Positions 34,661-43,339 are shown, numbered from the stretch's first letter. The stretch is 64,000 nucleotides of DNA from Salmonella enterica subsp. enterica serovar Choleraesuis (GCA_022846635.1 AP025685.1:3906001-3970000), one strand, 5' to 3'. Translations and numbers: made by a program. The notes: generated from the letters alone by a model not told the origin.

Positions 34661-37048
34661 TTAAGCGGCCTGATAGATGGCGTGTTCTAATTGAATCAAT
34701 GCCTGAATGTATTGCTGTTTACCACCGAAAAGTTGAATAATTTCGGTCGGAGTGCCGAACTGATCAAAAGGGGTAACCTTGAGGATTTTGATGTCCTCAA
34801 GGTTTTCAATCCCTTCGTCGGCATATTTGTCTAGTAGGGCCTCCAGCACCTTGCGCGCTCCTTCACCGTATTGGGTGAACACATCGCGCTTTTGTGCCTG
34901 CTTGGCACGCTCGGCACGAGTCAGAGGTGGCTGGTCAAAAGCGGCGTGGCAAATCAAGTCGAAAATGTCCATTTCCTTGCCAATAGCTGCTTTGAGATTT
35001 TCCAGCACAATACCTTGCTCGGCAAGCTCGTCGATAATGACCTGCTTTTTATCGGCTCGGTGCCATTTGTTTAAGAAGTCATCCAACGTCTGATACTGTT
35101 CACAGACTTTCTGGCGGGTATAATCCTTCAGGCTGCCGGTAATCAATTTGCCGTTACTATCCATATACTGGATGCGTTCGTTGAGCACGGCGACATTGAC
35201 ACCATTGACGTAGAACTTATGGCTTGCTTCGCTGATGATGTCGCCACCGTCGATAATGACAGGTGGCTTGATGGGCGGATCGAATATGATTTCTTCACCT
35301 TCGTCATCGGTGATAGTTTTGCCCTCAGCCAACTCGTCTTTCGGCGCTTCAAATTCGTCCTCTTCACGCAGCTCTTTTACACGTACAGGGTCGCCATCAA
35401 AATCTGAATCGGCAAATAAGTCAGTGACATTGCGGAAGTCAAGAATAGTGAAAAAGGTCTTACCATACTCCTCATTGATACGAGTGCCGCGACCGATGAT
35501 CTGTTTAAACTCAGTCATGGATCCGATATTGCTGTCGAGCACGATCAACTTACAAGTTTGTGCATCAACACCGGTGGTCATCAGTTTAGAGGTGATGGCG
35601 ATTACCGGATAGGTTTCTTCCGGATTGATGAAATTATCCAGTTCGCGCTTACCTTCCTCATTGTCTCCCGTGATCTGCATGATATATTTAGTGTTTTGTG
35701 ACATTAGGTCGCTATTGGCATTGGCTAGGGCAGCGCGCATGCGCTGGGCATGCTCAATGTCCACGCAAAAAACGATGGTTTTGTCAAACCGGTTGGTTTT
35801 GCTCAGGTACTCAGTGATCTTGTTGGCCACTGTCTGTGTGCGCTCATCGATCACTAAATATTTATCGTAGTCCTTTCGGTTGTAAATACGGTCATCCACA
35901 ATTCGACCATTTTTGTCAGTTTTGCCAACCTCCGGTCGCCAACCTTCCAGATCGACGTTCAATCCTACGCGCAAAACTTTGTAAGGCGCGAGAAAGCCAT
36001 CCTGTATGCCCTGCTTGAGAGAGTATGTATAGATAGGGTCCCCGAAATACTCGGTGCTGGACACAACCTCGGTTTCTTTGGGTGTGGCAGTCAAACCGAT
36101 ATGAGTAGCAGCATGAAAATAATCGAGAATCTCCCGCCAAGCGCTGTTTTCCGAAGCGCTACCTCGATGACACTCGTCAATCACAATTAAATCAAAAAAA
36201 TCGCGACTGAATTCACGGTAGGCATCTTTGTCTTCGTCATAGTTTGTCAATCCCTGATATAGGGCTAGGTAGATTTCGTAAGACTTGTCGATTTTTTTCT
36301 GCTTGATGACCGTCATCTTGTCTTTGAAATGACGGAAATCACCGCGCCGGGTCTGGTCTATTAGGGCATTACGGTCTGCCAAAAAAAGAATGCGTTTTTT
36401 GGCACCGGCTTTCCACAAGCGGTGGATGATTTGAAACGCAGTGTATGTTTTACCGGTGCCGGTGGCCATGGTAAGTAGAATGCGCTGCTGCCCTTTAGCA
36501 ATAGCCTCCACGGTGCGGTTAATCGCGATTTGCTGATAGTAACGGGGGCTGCGGCCGGTACCGTCAAAGAAATAATCCTGGGCACTGATACGCTCGGCCT
36601 CTGGGTTTTCTATACCTTTGTAACGCTTGTAGCGTTGCCACAACTCTTCGGGTGACGGAAATTGATGCAGTGGAAATTCACTCTCAACCTTGCCACTGCT
36701 AGCAGTTCGGTCATGCTCATAAAAGCTGTCTCCGTTGCTACTGAAAACTGAAGGGATATCCAATATAGTAGCGTAATCAAGTCCCTGTTGGATACCAGCC
36801 ATCACTGAGTGTTTATTGTCCTTAGCTTCAATCACCGCGACTGGAATATTGGGCTTGTAGTAGAGAATGTAATCTGCACGCTTACGCTTGCCGCGTGTGG
36901 TCAAATTACCTTTTACATAGATACGGCCATCGGTGAAGCCGACTTCTTCACGCACTTGCTTTTTCATATCCCATCCCGCGCGCTCAAGTGCAGGGGTGAT
37001 GAACATGGTGCAAATGTCACGCTCTGATAGGTCTTTTTTATTTGTCAT
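34661..37048 (-). CDS. hsdR: Type I restriction enzyme HsdR subunit
   Basis: The 795-residue protein has the PD-(D/E)XK nuclease (RADYILYY...VAVIEAKDN: Asp59, Glu74, Lys76), then a superfamily-2 translocase with Walker A MATGTGKT (194-201), DECH (291-294), LTATPKE and QIIGRGTRINEEYGK, and a helical C-terminus that docks to HsdM. HsdR moves DNA and cuts when the methylation complex meets unmethylated sites. The start at 37048 (MTNKKDLSERDICTMFI) is where relatives begin; the frame continues 18 codons upstream but that part has no family resemblance. It is the first gene of the hsd unit and about 330 bp from the recombinase cassette. Confidence 0.92.
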   Translation of the reverse strand: MTNKKDLSERDICTMFITPALERAGWDMKKQVREEVGFTDGRIYVKGNLTTRGKRKRADYILYYKPNIPVAVIEAKDNKHSVMAGIQQGLDYATILDIPSVFSSNGDSFYEHDRTASSGKVESEFPLHQFPSPEELWQRYKRYKGIENPEAERISAQDYFFDGTGRSPRYYQQIAINRTVEAIAKGQQRILLTMATGTGKTYTAFQIIHRLWKAGAKKRILFLADRNALIDQTRRGDFRHFKDKMTVIKQKKIDKSYEIYLALYQGLTNYDEDKDAYREFSRDFFDLIVIDECHRGSASENSAWREILDYFHAATHIGLTATPKETEVVSSTEYFGDPIYTYSLKQGIQDGFLAPYKVLRVGLNVDLEGWRPEVGKTDKNGRIVDDRIYNRKDYDKYLVIDERTQTVANKITEYLSKTNRFDKTIVFCVDIEHAQRMRAALANANSDLMSQNTKYIMQITGDNEEGKRELDNFINPEETYPVIAITSKLMTTGVDAQTCKLIVLDSNIGSMTEFKQIIGRGTRINEEYGKTFFTILDFRNVTDLFADSDFDGDPVRVKELREEDEFEAPKDELAEGKTITDDEGEEIIFDPPIKPPVIIDGGDIISEASHKFYVNGVNVAVLNERIQYMDSNGKLITGSLKDYTRQKVCEQYQTLDDFLNKWHRADKKQVIIDELAEQGIVLENLKAAIGKEMDIFDLICHAAFDQPPLTRAERAKQAQKRDVFTQYGEGARKVLEALLDKYADEGIENLEDIKILKVTPFDQFGTPTEIIQLFGGKQQYIQALIQLEHAIYQAA

Positions 37049-37380
37049 CCGAAGGCCTAGGTCCTTTGATATTATTGAGTCGAGCTGAGTGTAGAACGTC
37101 AAAGCTGTAGAGACTGCGGAATGCAGTTACAGCTGATGATCTGACCAATTGGCCATGAGTCCACTCAACAAATTGTTCAAAAGCGCGCTCTTAACATAAG
37201 GCGTTCAATGCACTGACGCGTTATACATGTAATTGCCCCAGCCATAGTAGCTCCATTTTTTACGGTATTCGATTACCATCATGGATCACATATGAAAAGC
37301 GATTCTGCGCCATGGTTTGAGATAAACAGCGGCTGCGACGCATTCAGCTCTCCTCCTAAACTGCTGACAGTGTGTCATGG
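37049..37380 (-). promoter_or_regulatory. Gap between the recombinase cassette and hsdR
   Basis: About 330 bp without a gene. It must hold the promoter for hsdR-hsdMS. I see no clear operator or terminator that I would defend. Confidence 0.35.
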
Positions 37381-37791
37381 TTAACTCATTTCTGATGTGT
37401 CTCGATCAATATCAGGTAACAAGGCATCAAGCTTGTCTTTGTTAACTCCGTGCTTATAAGCGTTGTATTGCCATCTCTGAAATCTCTCCAATAGACTGGC
37501 ATTCTCGGCTTTAAGGCGGTCATTTTCGTTTTCCAAACGTTTAATGCGTTGCTCTGCAATGTTCAAACTTGGTGGTCTTTTCGTCGAGACAAAGCCAGTT
37601 TTCTGCTGTTTTTTCTTGTGCCCGAATGCAGCTTTGATTTGCGCGTGCGAGTTAAGAGTCTGGCGGGTCGGCCTCACACCAATGAGAGGTACCACCGCGT
37701 CGCACAGAGCTTCCCAGCCCAACTTTCCTTCCCAGTTGTCAATCAGGTTAATTAGGATGTTGATATCCTTGCTGGTCAAATGTTTAGCCAT
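37381..37791 (-). CDS. Small coiled-coil partner of the recombinase cassette (TnpC-like)
   Basis: The 136-residue protein has a helical N-terminal part that looks like a small DNA-binding unit (GWEALCDAVVPLIGVRPTRQ, residues 25-44), a basic linker (HKKKQQKTGFVSTKR) and a heptad-rich helix (IKRLENENDRLKAENASLLE, residues 83-102). The ATG at 37791 overlaps the stop codon of the third recombinase (ATGGCTAA), so it is translationally coupled as the last gene of the cassette. In position, size and coiled coil it recalls TnpC of Tn554, an accessory factor for its two tyrosine recombinases. This likeness is by architecture, not by aligned sequence. Confidence 0.6.
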   Translation of the reverse strand: MAKHLTSKDINILINLIDNWEGKLGWEALCDAVVPLIGVRPTRQTLNSHAQIKAAFGHKKKQQKTGFVSTKRPPSLNIAEQRIKRLENENDRLKAENASLLERFQRWQYNAYKHGVNKDKLDALLPDIDRDTSEMS

Positions 37792-39292
37792 GGCTACGCC
37801 CCAGGAGCAAGCGAAGTTCATCAAGTTCAGGTTCAACTGATGTCGATGATGCAGCGAGCTTTGTAATACCTGAGCGAGCTGTAATCTCGCGCTTCAGTGG
37901 ACTGAACTCCTGATCAATGCCCAAACGGATTACCGAACCATTCGCAGTGCCTGGAGACTCCAGAATCTCGATAAGCTGCCCGACTCTGTCCAGCGTCCTA
38001 CGTTGATGCTGGCTCCAGCGATCTGCACCGTAGACACCTTCTTCAGAGGCTTCTTGAGCTTTACCAAGCTGTAAGTAAATGCCATCCCGCTGTTTTTTCA
38101 AGCGTTCCAGTTTTTCATCATCACCCTTGATGCAAACTTGTTCAGTGCAGTTCAAGCAGTCTCGATGCTTCTGGCATGGCAACATGGAAAAATCATGAAC
38201 ACAAAATCCGTACTCTGTAACGTGAGCAATGCCCTCGCCCACGGCTTCTAAGTCAGCAAACGTGACCGGCGCATTGACCTTGATCTTCTCTAGCAAGCTA
38301 CCCACTCCAGCCTGCCGAGCCAGATCAACGTACTCATCATCGGCCATGTGGTTGTATGTGGCATTCTGGTTAATATTCGCTCGACCAGACCATTTGGCGA
38401 TATCAAGCTGACCCAGATTGCCACGCTGCGCGGCAGTATTAAGGTAATGACGCAATTGATGGGACGTCATCGAAATTTCAGATCCGTCCGGATTCTTGTA
38501 TCCGTTTCGGCTCCAGATGCTTCGCTCCTGGCCTTTGATATAGTTTAGATCAGTCGTGAATGTACTTTTTCCGGGCTTTGAGAGAAGTACGGGGCTGGTA
38601 TTCAAATCCAAACGTAGCTCATGGCGCCGAAAACAGAAGAGCGCTTCGGAATACTTGATATGTCGCTCTTTGTTTAGCCAAGGCCAATTTTTTGGCAGTT
38701 GGCTACGACAAAACCCATTCAGGAAAGCCAAGGTTAAACATCCTCGTCTTGCTCTGAGTGATTGAAATAGTGGATAACCTTTAAAATATGCTGCCAGGGA
38801 GGACGCCGCCTGTTCTTCTGAGAGGCCGAGCGCCCGACATGCTTGCTCGTCAGACAAAGGGGCATCATCTAGTACATTCGGACAATCGGCATGGCGATAG
38901 AATTTATCGGTACTCTCTTCATACCACTTAGCCAGTTTACGACCTTCTACAGATAACTCTGTCAGCCGCTGCACAGCCTTAGAGGCGATCTCCTTAAACG
39001 GCGTTGAAATCCATTTGATATCCGAGCCATAACCCTTTCCGGCATAAAACCGCAATCCCAGCCGCTCGACACCTTTACTGTCACTCTCTACATGCAGGCA
39101 GTTTGCCGGTAGGTCTTGCACCTCACTAACGCGAGAAGGTGCGCACATCAGCAATGCGAATATTGATGTGGTGAAACGATCACGAGGTTCATATAGATTA
39201 TTGGCGAACATTTCAGCCATATATTCCAGCCAGTGCTCTTCTGGAATCTTTGCATCCCGTTTGACTTTCGTTGCAGCATCTGTCCGATTCAA
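37784..39292 (-). CDS. Third tyrosine recombinase (IntC), catalytic part, frame-split
   Basis: This frame holds the catalytic residues of a tyrosine recombinase: Arg in CAPSRVSEVQDL, HQLRHY (His-x2-Arg) and the nucleophile Tyr in NATYNHM. After the tyrosine comes a cysteine-rich tail (CVHDFSMLPCQKHRDCLNC, then EQVC) that looks zinc-binding, and a charged C-terminal helix. The frame is open back to 39343 without an ATG; its only start is a TTG that overlaps the TGA of the preceding frame. One extra base in the AAAA run near 39315-39318 would join the two into a 671-residue protein (VWKNSISKPKELNRTDAA across the joint). So it is either broken, frameshifted on purpose, or mis-sequenced. Confidence 0.75.
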   Translation of the reverse strand: MNRTDAATKVKRDAKIPEEHWLEYMAEMFANNLYEPRDRFTTSIFALLMCAPSRVSEVQDLPANCLHVESDSKGVERLGLRFYAGKGYGSDIKWISTPFKEIASKAVQRLTELSVEGRKLAKWYEESTDKFYRHADCPNVLDDAPLSDEQACRALGLSEEQAASSLAAYFKGYPLFQSLRARRGCLTLAFLNGFCRSQLPKNWPWLNKERHIKYSEALFCFRRHELRLDLNTSPVLLSKPGKSTFTTDLNYIKGQERSIWSRNGYKNPDGSEISMTSHQLRHYLNTAAQRGNLGQLDIAKWSGRANINQNATYNHMADDEYVDLARQAGVGSLLEKIKVNAPVTFADLEAVGEGIAHVTEYGFCVHDFSMLPCQKHRDCLNCTEQVCIKGDDEKLERLKKQRDGIYLQLGKAQEASEEGVYGADRWSQHQRRTLDRVGQLIEILESPGTANGSVIRLGIDQEFSPLKREITARSGITKLAASSTSVEPELDELRLLLGRSHG

Positions 39293-39798
39293 TTCCTTAG
39301 GTTTTGAGATCGAATTTTCCAGACAAACGCGTGCGGAATGATCTTACTTTCATGAAGAAATTCAACGAGCCTCACAAGGCTTCTCCCCGCCTGATATGCC
39401 GTCGCCTTGTACTCTCGCGCAACCTGGGCTGCCATCTCCAACACGTTGATATCCGTAAGGGTGATATCAGCCCTCCCTTTGACTTGCAAAAGTGCTTTCT
39501 CGATACAGCGAATCGCCTTGAACTCATTCTTGAGTTTGCTGGGGTTATGCCCCTGTTGATATCGCACATAGGATTTTGCAAAAGGAATAATCTCAGAGTC
39601 TAACAATTGACTATCAGTGAAACCGCGAGCTGGCGCACCTATGACCGTAAAATTACCAACCCCAGGCCATGTGTCGCTGTCCCAATCGAGATCGCCCCCA
39701 AACACGGTGAGGCGATCACGACACATCACAATGAAATCATTGAGGTTGGCTCTGGAATCGAGTTGATATTTCGGTGTAAACAGAAGGATATTAGCCAC
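39289..39798 (-). CDS. Third tyrosine recombinase (IntC), N-terminal part
   Basis: The 169-residue frame starts MANILLFTPKYQLDSRANL, overlapping the end of the second recombinase, and contains the helical DNA-arm/core-binding domain (FAKSYVRYQQGHNPSKLKNE, then LVRLVEFLHESKI). It ends at TGA 39291-39289 just where the catalytic frame could start. Alone it would lack any catalytic residue. The two frames read as one protein after a -1 shift. Confidence 0.65.
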   Translation of the reverse strand: MANILLFTPKYQLDSRANLNDFIVMCRDRLTVFGGDLDWDSDTWPGVGNFTVIGAPARGFTDSQLLDSEIIPFAKSYVRYQQGHNPSKLKNEFKAIRCIEKALLQVKGRADITLTDINVLEMAAQVAREYKATAYQAGRSLVRLVEFLHESKIIPHAFVWKIRSQNLRN

Positions 39799-40465
39799 AG
39801 GCCACCTCGTTTTTCATAGCTCTACAACGGTTAACCACATCGCTGACGGCCAGAATTAGGCGATCGTTAATAGCGGCGATTTTTCTATCCTCGGTTTGCT
39901 CCAGTACGCTGTCGCGCTCCTGAATCAAGCAGTCCAGAACCGCATCATGGGGGCCATCCAGCCAAGGTTGAAAATGATTACAGGTGTAACAAGCCACAGG
40001 AGCCAATGCACCGCAAAAACCGTAGCTACCACAGGTACCGAGGTTCGCTGAGCCGTTGGAAATCCGGCTATTTCGGTCACCACCTCGTCTTGCGTCACGC
40101 TCGGACACAACGAGTACACCATGGAACGCCTGCGCAATGGGCGCCAACTGCAAGGCCATAGCTTTGTCAATTCGCTCGACAATTTCCGGAATATTTCGCA
40201 CGTATACGCCGGTATTTTGCGTATCCGAATGATCAAGCGCTTCCGCGATGACGTATTCACCTTTGCCCTCGCGAGCAAGATTAGTACCTAGCGTATAGCG
40301 AAAACGGGTTGGATTGAGACGAACCGGCATCCCCGTGCGCTCGCTAATCACTTTTATCGTTTTCGCTACCCGATCAATAGCGTCCTTTACGGAGGCACTT
40401 GGTACATGCAATCGATCCCCGCAGAGTTGCTCCTTCAGATCGAAATGAACATCGACAGCTTCCAA
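39791..40465 (-). CDS. Second tyrosine recombinase (IntB), C-terminal catalytic part, frame-split
   Basis: This frame has the second catalytic box (NPTRFRYTLGTNLAREGKG, with Arg in TRFRYT in the HxxR position) and the probable tyrosine nucleophile in NTGVYVRNI, then a cysteine cluster (CGSYGFCGALAPVACYTCNH) and a helical tail. It has no natural start codon besides a TTG at 40465; it continues the protein encoded by the upstream frame. The break is a run of eight G (minus strand, about 40511-40518). With nine G the text reads straight through as DRLGGGSSSELVPELSLFPV. Confidence 0.72.
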   Translation of the reverse strand: MEAVDVHFDLKEQLCGDRLHVPSASVKDAIDRVAKTIKVISERTGMPVRLNPTRFRYTLGTNLAREGKGEYVIAEALDHSDTQNTGVYVRNIPEIVERIDKAMALQLAPIAQAFHGVLVVSERDARRGGDRNSRISNGSANLGTCGSYGFCGALAPVACYTCNHFQPWLDGPHDAVLDCLIQERDSVLEQTEDRKIAAINDRLILAVSDVVNRCRAMKNEVACG

Positions 40466-41298
40466 TACTGGAAATAGCGACAGTTCGGGAACCAGCTCAC
40501 TGGAACTTCCCCCCCCAGCCTATCGGCAAATGCTAGCCTAACCGCAACTACTTGCTGCTGCAAAAGCAGCCATAGATCCTCGACTACCGCAAACTTGTTG
40601 AATGCGGTACGCCAGAGCTGATTGCGCTGTTTGGCGCGTGGGAAATTGATGAAATACCTATCCGACTGCTGGATCAGGTCTATCAGCTTCAATCCCGCGA
40701 TCTGACTAGGTCGTCGCCCGGTCATGGCCAAAATCATTGAGTAACAAGCATCAATTAGCTCGAGGTGCCCCTCACCGTACGCAGTGACGACTGCTGCGAT
40801 AACACCTTCCATTTCGATATCAGTCAGCGGCCCGCTGTCAGGGCACATGGATTGAACTGCGTAGCCCTTCTCATTTCCTTTGAGAGTCCATTTATCCAAC
40901 AGACTCAAAGTGTCACTGGAAATACCCGCATACCCGAGGTAAGCCCATTGCCTAATGAATCCGCGCAGTGTCCCCAAATACCATTCCGTTTTCTTATCCA
41001 GCATAGAGCGGTACGAAATCAGGGACTCGATACTGAATAAGGGCATCCCAACAGTCGATTCTAGGTAGTGCTTGCAACGTTCAAATAGATTCCTAGCGTG
41101 AGATGGCGCGCTTGTCTTTGCATAAAAGGCGAGTACATGCCGGAAAGACAGATATATATGGGCATTCATAGCCTCGGCCAGTGCAAACACAGGGATATCA
41201 ATATCCTTGCTCAGCTTCCATCGCTCATCATCAAATCTGACCCGATAGCCATCCCGTGAGTAAAACTCTTCAACAGCATTCACCCGCACAGCCAGCAT
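40435..41298 (-). CDS. Second tyrosine recombinase (IntB), N-terminal part, frame-split
   Basis: The frame starts at ATG 41298 (MLAVRVNAVEEFYSRDGYRV), seven bases after the IntA stop, and contains the helical core-binding domain and the first catalytic box, ILAMTGRRPSQIAGLKL, with its arginine. It goes out of frame at a G8 run near 40511-40518 and stops at 40435. The joined protein would be 502 residues, a plausible length for a cassette recombinase. The remaining catalytic residues lie in the other frame, so this piece cannot recombine DNA alone. Confidence 0.7.
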   Translation of the reverse strand: MLAVRVNAVEEFYSRDGYRVRFDDERWKLSKDIDIPVFALAEAMNAHIYLSFRHVLAFYAKTSAPSHARNLFERCKHYLESTVGMPLFSIESLISYRSMLDKKTEWYLGTLRGFIRQWAYLGYAGISSDTLSLLDKWTLKGNEKGYAVQSMCPDSGPLTDIEMEGVIAAVVTAYGEGHLELIDACYSMILAMTGRRPSQIAGLKLIDLIQQSDRYFINFPRAKQRNQLWRTAFNKFAVVEDLWLLLQQQVVAVRLAFADRLGGEVPVSWFPNCRYFQYWKLSMFISI

Positions 41299-41305
41299 AT
41301 TCAAA

Positions 41306-42517
41306 TTACATCCCCTTCCGCACTTTACCAAGATGCTTGTTTTGCAACTCAAGTACTGCCTTGCCGGCCTGCTCTTTGATGTACCTACGATTGTAGGTCG
41401 CCGCCGTTCCTGAAGTTTCACTCCAGCCCATGAGGTATGAACGGAGCTTTTCTTCCCGCTCAGGCGTCATACCCTGGTTTTCACAGGTTTTTGAGAATGA
41501 ATAGTTCCAGTGATGGCGCAACGAATGGGCATGAATAAAGCAATAGCCTTCGACGATATGCTTTAAATCGCCCATGAACTTGCCAAACCCGGAATTCGAA
41601 AACGGTAGCCCCTCCGAAGTACCCGACTTGTGTGTTACAAAGAGATAACCATGCTTTTTTGCGCCCGGTACTTTATTGCGATATCCGAGTACATACCCAC
41701 GAACTTGATCGACAAGTTCAGGCATCAACGGGAATGTGCGCTCTCGCGTTTTTACCACTGGCTGATAGACCCTTGCGTCGCCAGTTGAATCTGGGCGTCT
41801 GACTACTTTTAGTGTGTTCTTCGCAAAGTCGATATCTTCTATTTTTAGATTCAGCAGCTCGCCGCGCCGGAGACCTGTGACGCGCAGAATGGAGAAAATC
41901 AAAGCGTTGCGCACCTGTACCGCATATTCATGTGCAGGATTGTTATCCGAACCTGGCTTCAACGCCTTTTCAAGCGCATCAAGATCTGAGTCATCAAGGC
42001 GCTTTTCATCCCTATCTATGATGGATTTGGTCGGCTTCTTGGGGCGGTTTGCTTTAATCAGCGAAACCATTCGCTTGATATTTTCATTGCCCTGTGTAGA
42101 TGGCTTTTGAAGCTGACCTGCGAGGAAGCCGAGGTAATCGGCAATCACTGACATGCGTGCATATTGGTTGCGTATGCTAACCGTTCTGCCTCGACGGGAA
42201 ATCGAAACGGCCTTGCCGTTATTCTTGTCAACCAACGGTTTCTGCATGAAATCGCGCATAGAATGCACTTCATGAGTTTGAAGCAGCTCGCAGCACGAAA
42301 AGCGCGATTCGATATCAATACAGTAGAAACTCTGCCAAGCGTACAGGGCCTTGATCGCGTTAAGCGTATTCTGGATAGTGTTTACCGCCAGTGAGCGTCC
42401 GCGCATGTGCACAGTGACGTACAGTGCTGGGTAGAACAATGGCATACCTACACTGTCGACGAGAACGACAAATCGCTCACCGCTCGAGGACTTAATTCTA
42501 CGTATCGACAGTTCCAC
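41306..42517 (-). CDS. First tyrosine recombinase/integrase of the cassette (IntA)
   Basis: This intact 403-residue integrase has an N-terminal SAM-like core-binding domain (NTIQNTLNAIKALYAWQSFY) and a complete catalytic domain: Arg217 in VTGLRRGELLNLK, HSLRHH (His331, Arg334) and Tyr375 in TAATYNRRYI. A GTG at 42517 preceded by AGGGGA is the best start; the frame runs on to 42613, into the ssb terminator. It is the first gene of a cassette of three overlapping recombinases plus a small protein, and the gene closest to the insertion point behind ssb. It most likely performs integration and excision with its partners. Confidence 0.85.
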   Translation of the reverse strand: MELSIRRIKSSSGERFVVLVDSVGMPLFYPALYVTVHMRGRSLAVNTIQNTLNAIKALYAWQSFYCIDIESRFSCCELLQTHEVHSMRDFMQKPLVDKNNGKAVSISRRGRTVSIRNQYARMSVIADYLGFLAGQLQKPSTQGNENIKRMVSLIKANRPKKPTKSIIDRDEKRLDDSDLDALEKALKPGSDNNPAHEYAVQVRNALIFSILRVTGLRRGELLNLKIEDIDFAKNTLKVVRRPDSTGDARVYQPVVKTRERTFPLMPELVDQVRGYVLGYRNKVPGAKKHGYLFVTHKSGTSEGLPFSNSGFGKFMGDLKHIVEGYCFIHAHSLRHHWNYSFSKTCENQGMTPEREEKLRSYLMGWSETSGTAATYNRRYIKEQAGKAVLELQNKHLGKVRKGM

Positions 42518-42602
42518 GAGAGTCCCCTGTTTCTTTACATTTTTACATGGTATCAATTTGCATAAGTTTAATCGAAATATTTTCACACACGCAAAAACGC
42601 AA

Positions 42603-42623
42603 AACCCCCGCAATGCGGGGGTT
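42603..42623 (-). terminator. Hairpin between ssb and the first recombinase
   Basis: AACCCCCGC-AAT-GCGGGGGTT, a perfect 9-bp stem 38 bases past the ssb stop; on the minus strand it is followed by TTTTGCG. It separates the ssb transcript from the cassette, and may belong to ssb or to the element. Confidence 0.75.
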
Positions 42624-42631
42624 ACAAGCCT

Positions 42632-42641
42632 AAACTTTACA
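42632..42641. other. Candidate right attachment sequence of the island
   Basis: AAACTTTACA, the second copy of the 10-base direct repeat found at 29156-29165, lies 20 bases past the ssb stop codon and before the cassette. If these are the ends, the island is about 13.5 kb. Confidence 0.3.
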
Positions 42642-42660
42642 AAAAATCCTAAGGTATGTG

Positions 42661-43197
42661 CTAGAATGGAATATCGTCGTCGAAATCCATTGGCGGTTCG
42701 TTAGAAGGTGCTGCCGGTGCGTTGTTCTGCTGCGGGCGAGACTGCGCGCCGCCGCTGAACTGATTACCACCGCTCTGCTGCTGTGGCTGCTGAGGCTGTC
42801 CCCATCCGCCCTGCTGGCCGCCGCCCTGACCGCCTGCGCCGCCCTGCTGACGTCCGCCCAGCATCTGCATGGTGCCGCCCACGTTTACCACGATTTCCGT
42901 GGTGTAACGTTCCTGGCCGCTCTGATCCTGCCATTTGCGGGTACGCAGCTGGCCTTCGATATACACCTGAGAGCCTTTACGCAGATACTCACCAGCAACT
43001 TCAGCCAGTTTGCCGAACAGCACGACGCGGTGCCACTCAGTCTGCTCTTTCATCTCTCCAGTTTGCTTATCGCGCCAGGATTCGGAGGTAGCCAGCGTGA
43101 TGTTGGCAACCGCGCCACCGTTTGGCATATAGCGCACTTCCGGGTCCTGACCCAGATTACCAACCAGAATAACCTTGTTTACGCCTCTGCTGGCCAT
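42661..43197 (-). CDS. ssb: Single-stranded DNA-binding protein
   Basis: This 178-residue protein has the N-terminal OB fold (MASRGVNKVILVGNLGQDPE, then VANITLATSESW), a Gly/Gln-rich linker (GGAGGQGGGQQGG) and the acidic tip MDFDDDIPF that recruits repair and replication proteins. It protects single-stranded DNA during replication, recombination and repair. The stop codon is intact, so insertion of the island behind it left the protein unchanged. It is divergent from uvrA with an SOS box between, as in E. coli. Confidence 0.97.
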   Translation of the reverse strand: MASRGVNKVILVGNLGQDPEVRYMPNGGAVANITLATSESWRDKQTGEMKEQTEWHRVVLFGKLAEVAGEYLRKGSQVYIEGQLRTRKWQDQSGQERYTTEIVVNVGGTMQMLGGRQQGGAGGQGGGQQGGWGQPQQPQQQSGGNQFSGGAQSRPQQNNAPAAPSNEPPMDFDDDIPF

Positions 43198-43323
43198 AGG
43201 GAATCTCCTGAGATTGTTTCTTAATAGTCTAAACCGTGAATTCTAACACGCCATCCCCACAGTTTATAGCTGAGAGACAGCGCCAAAAAACAATCTTCCT
43301 GTGTAGCACGTTGCACCAAAACA

Positions 43324-43339
43324 CTGGATATCCATTCAG
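43324..43339. promoter_or_regulatory. LexA (SOS) box in the ssb-uvrA intergenic region
   Basis: CTGGATATCCATTCAG has the CTG-N10-CAG form of a LexA operator and sits where E. coli has its uvrA/ssb SOS box. Confidence 0.85.

Noticed and set aside
37049..37102. 18-codon N-terminal extension of HsdR
   Set aside because: Relatives start at MTNKKDLSERD-like sequence; the extension shows no conservation that I know.
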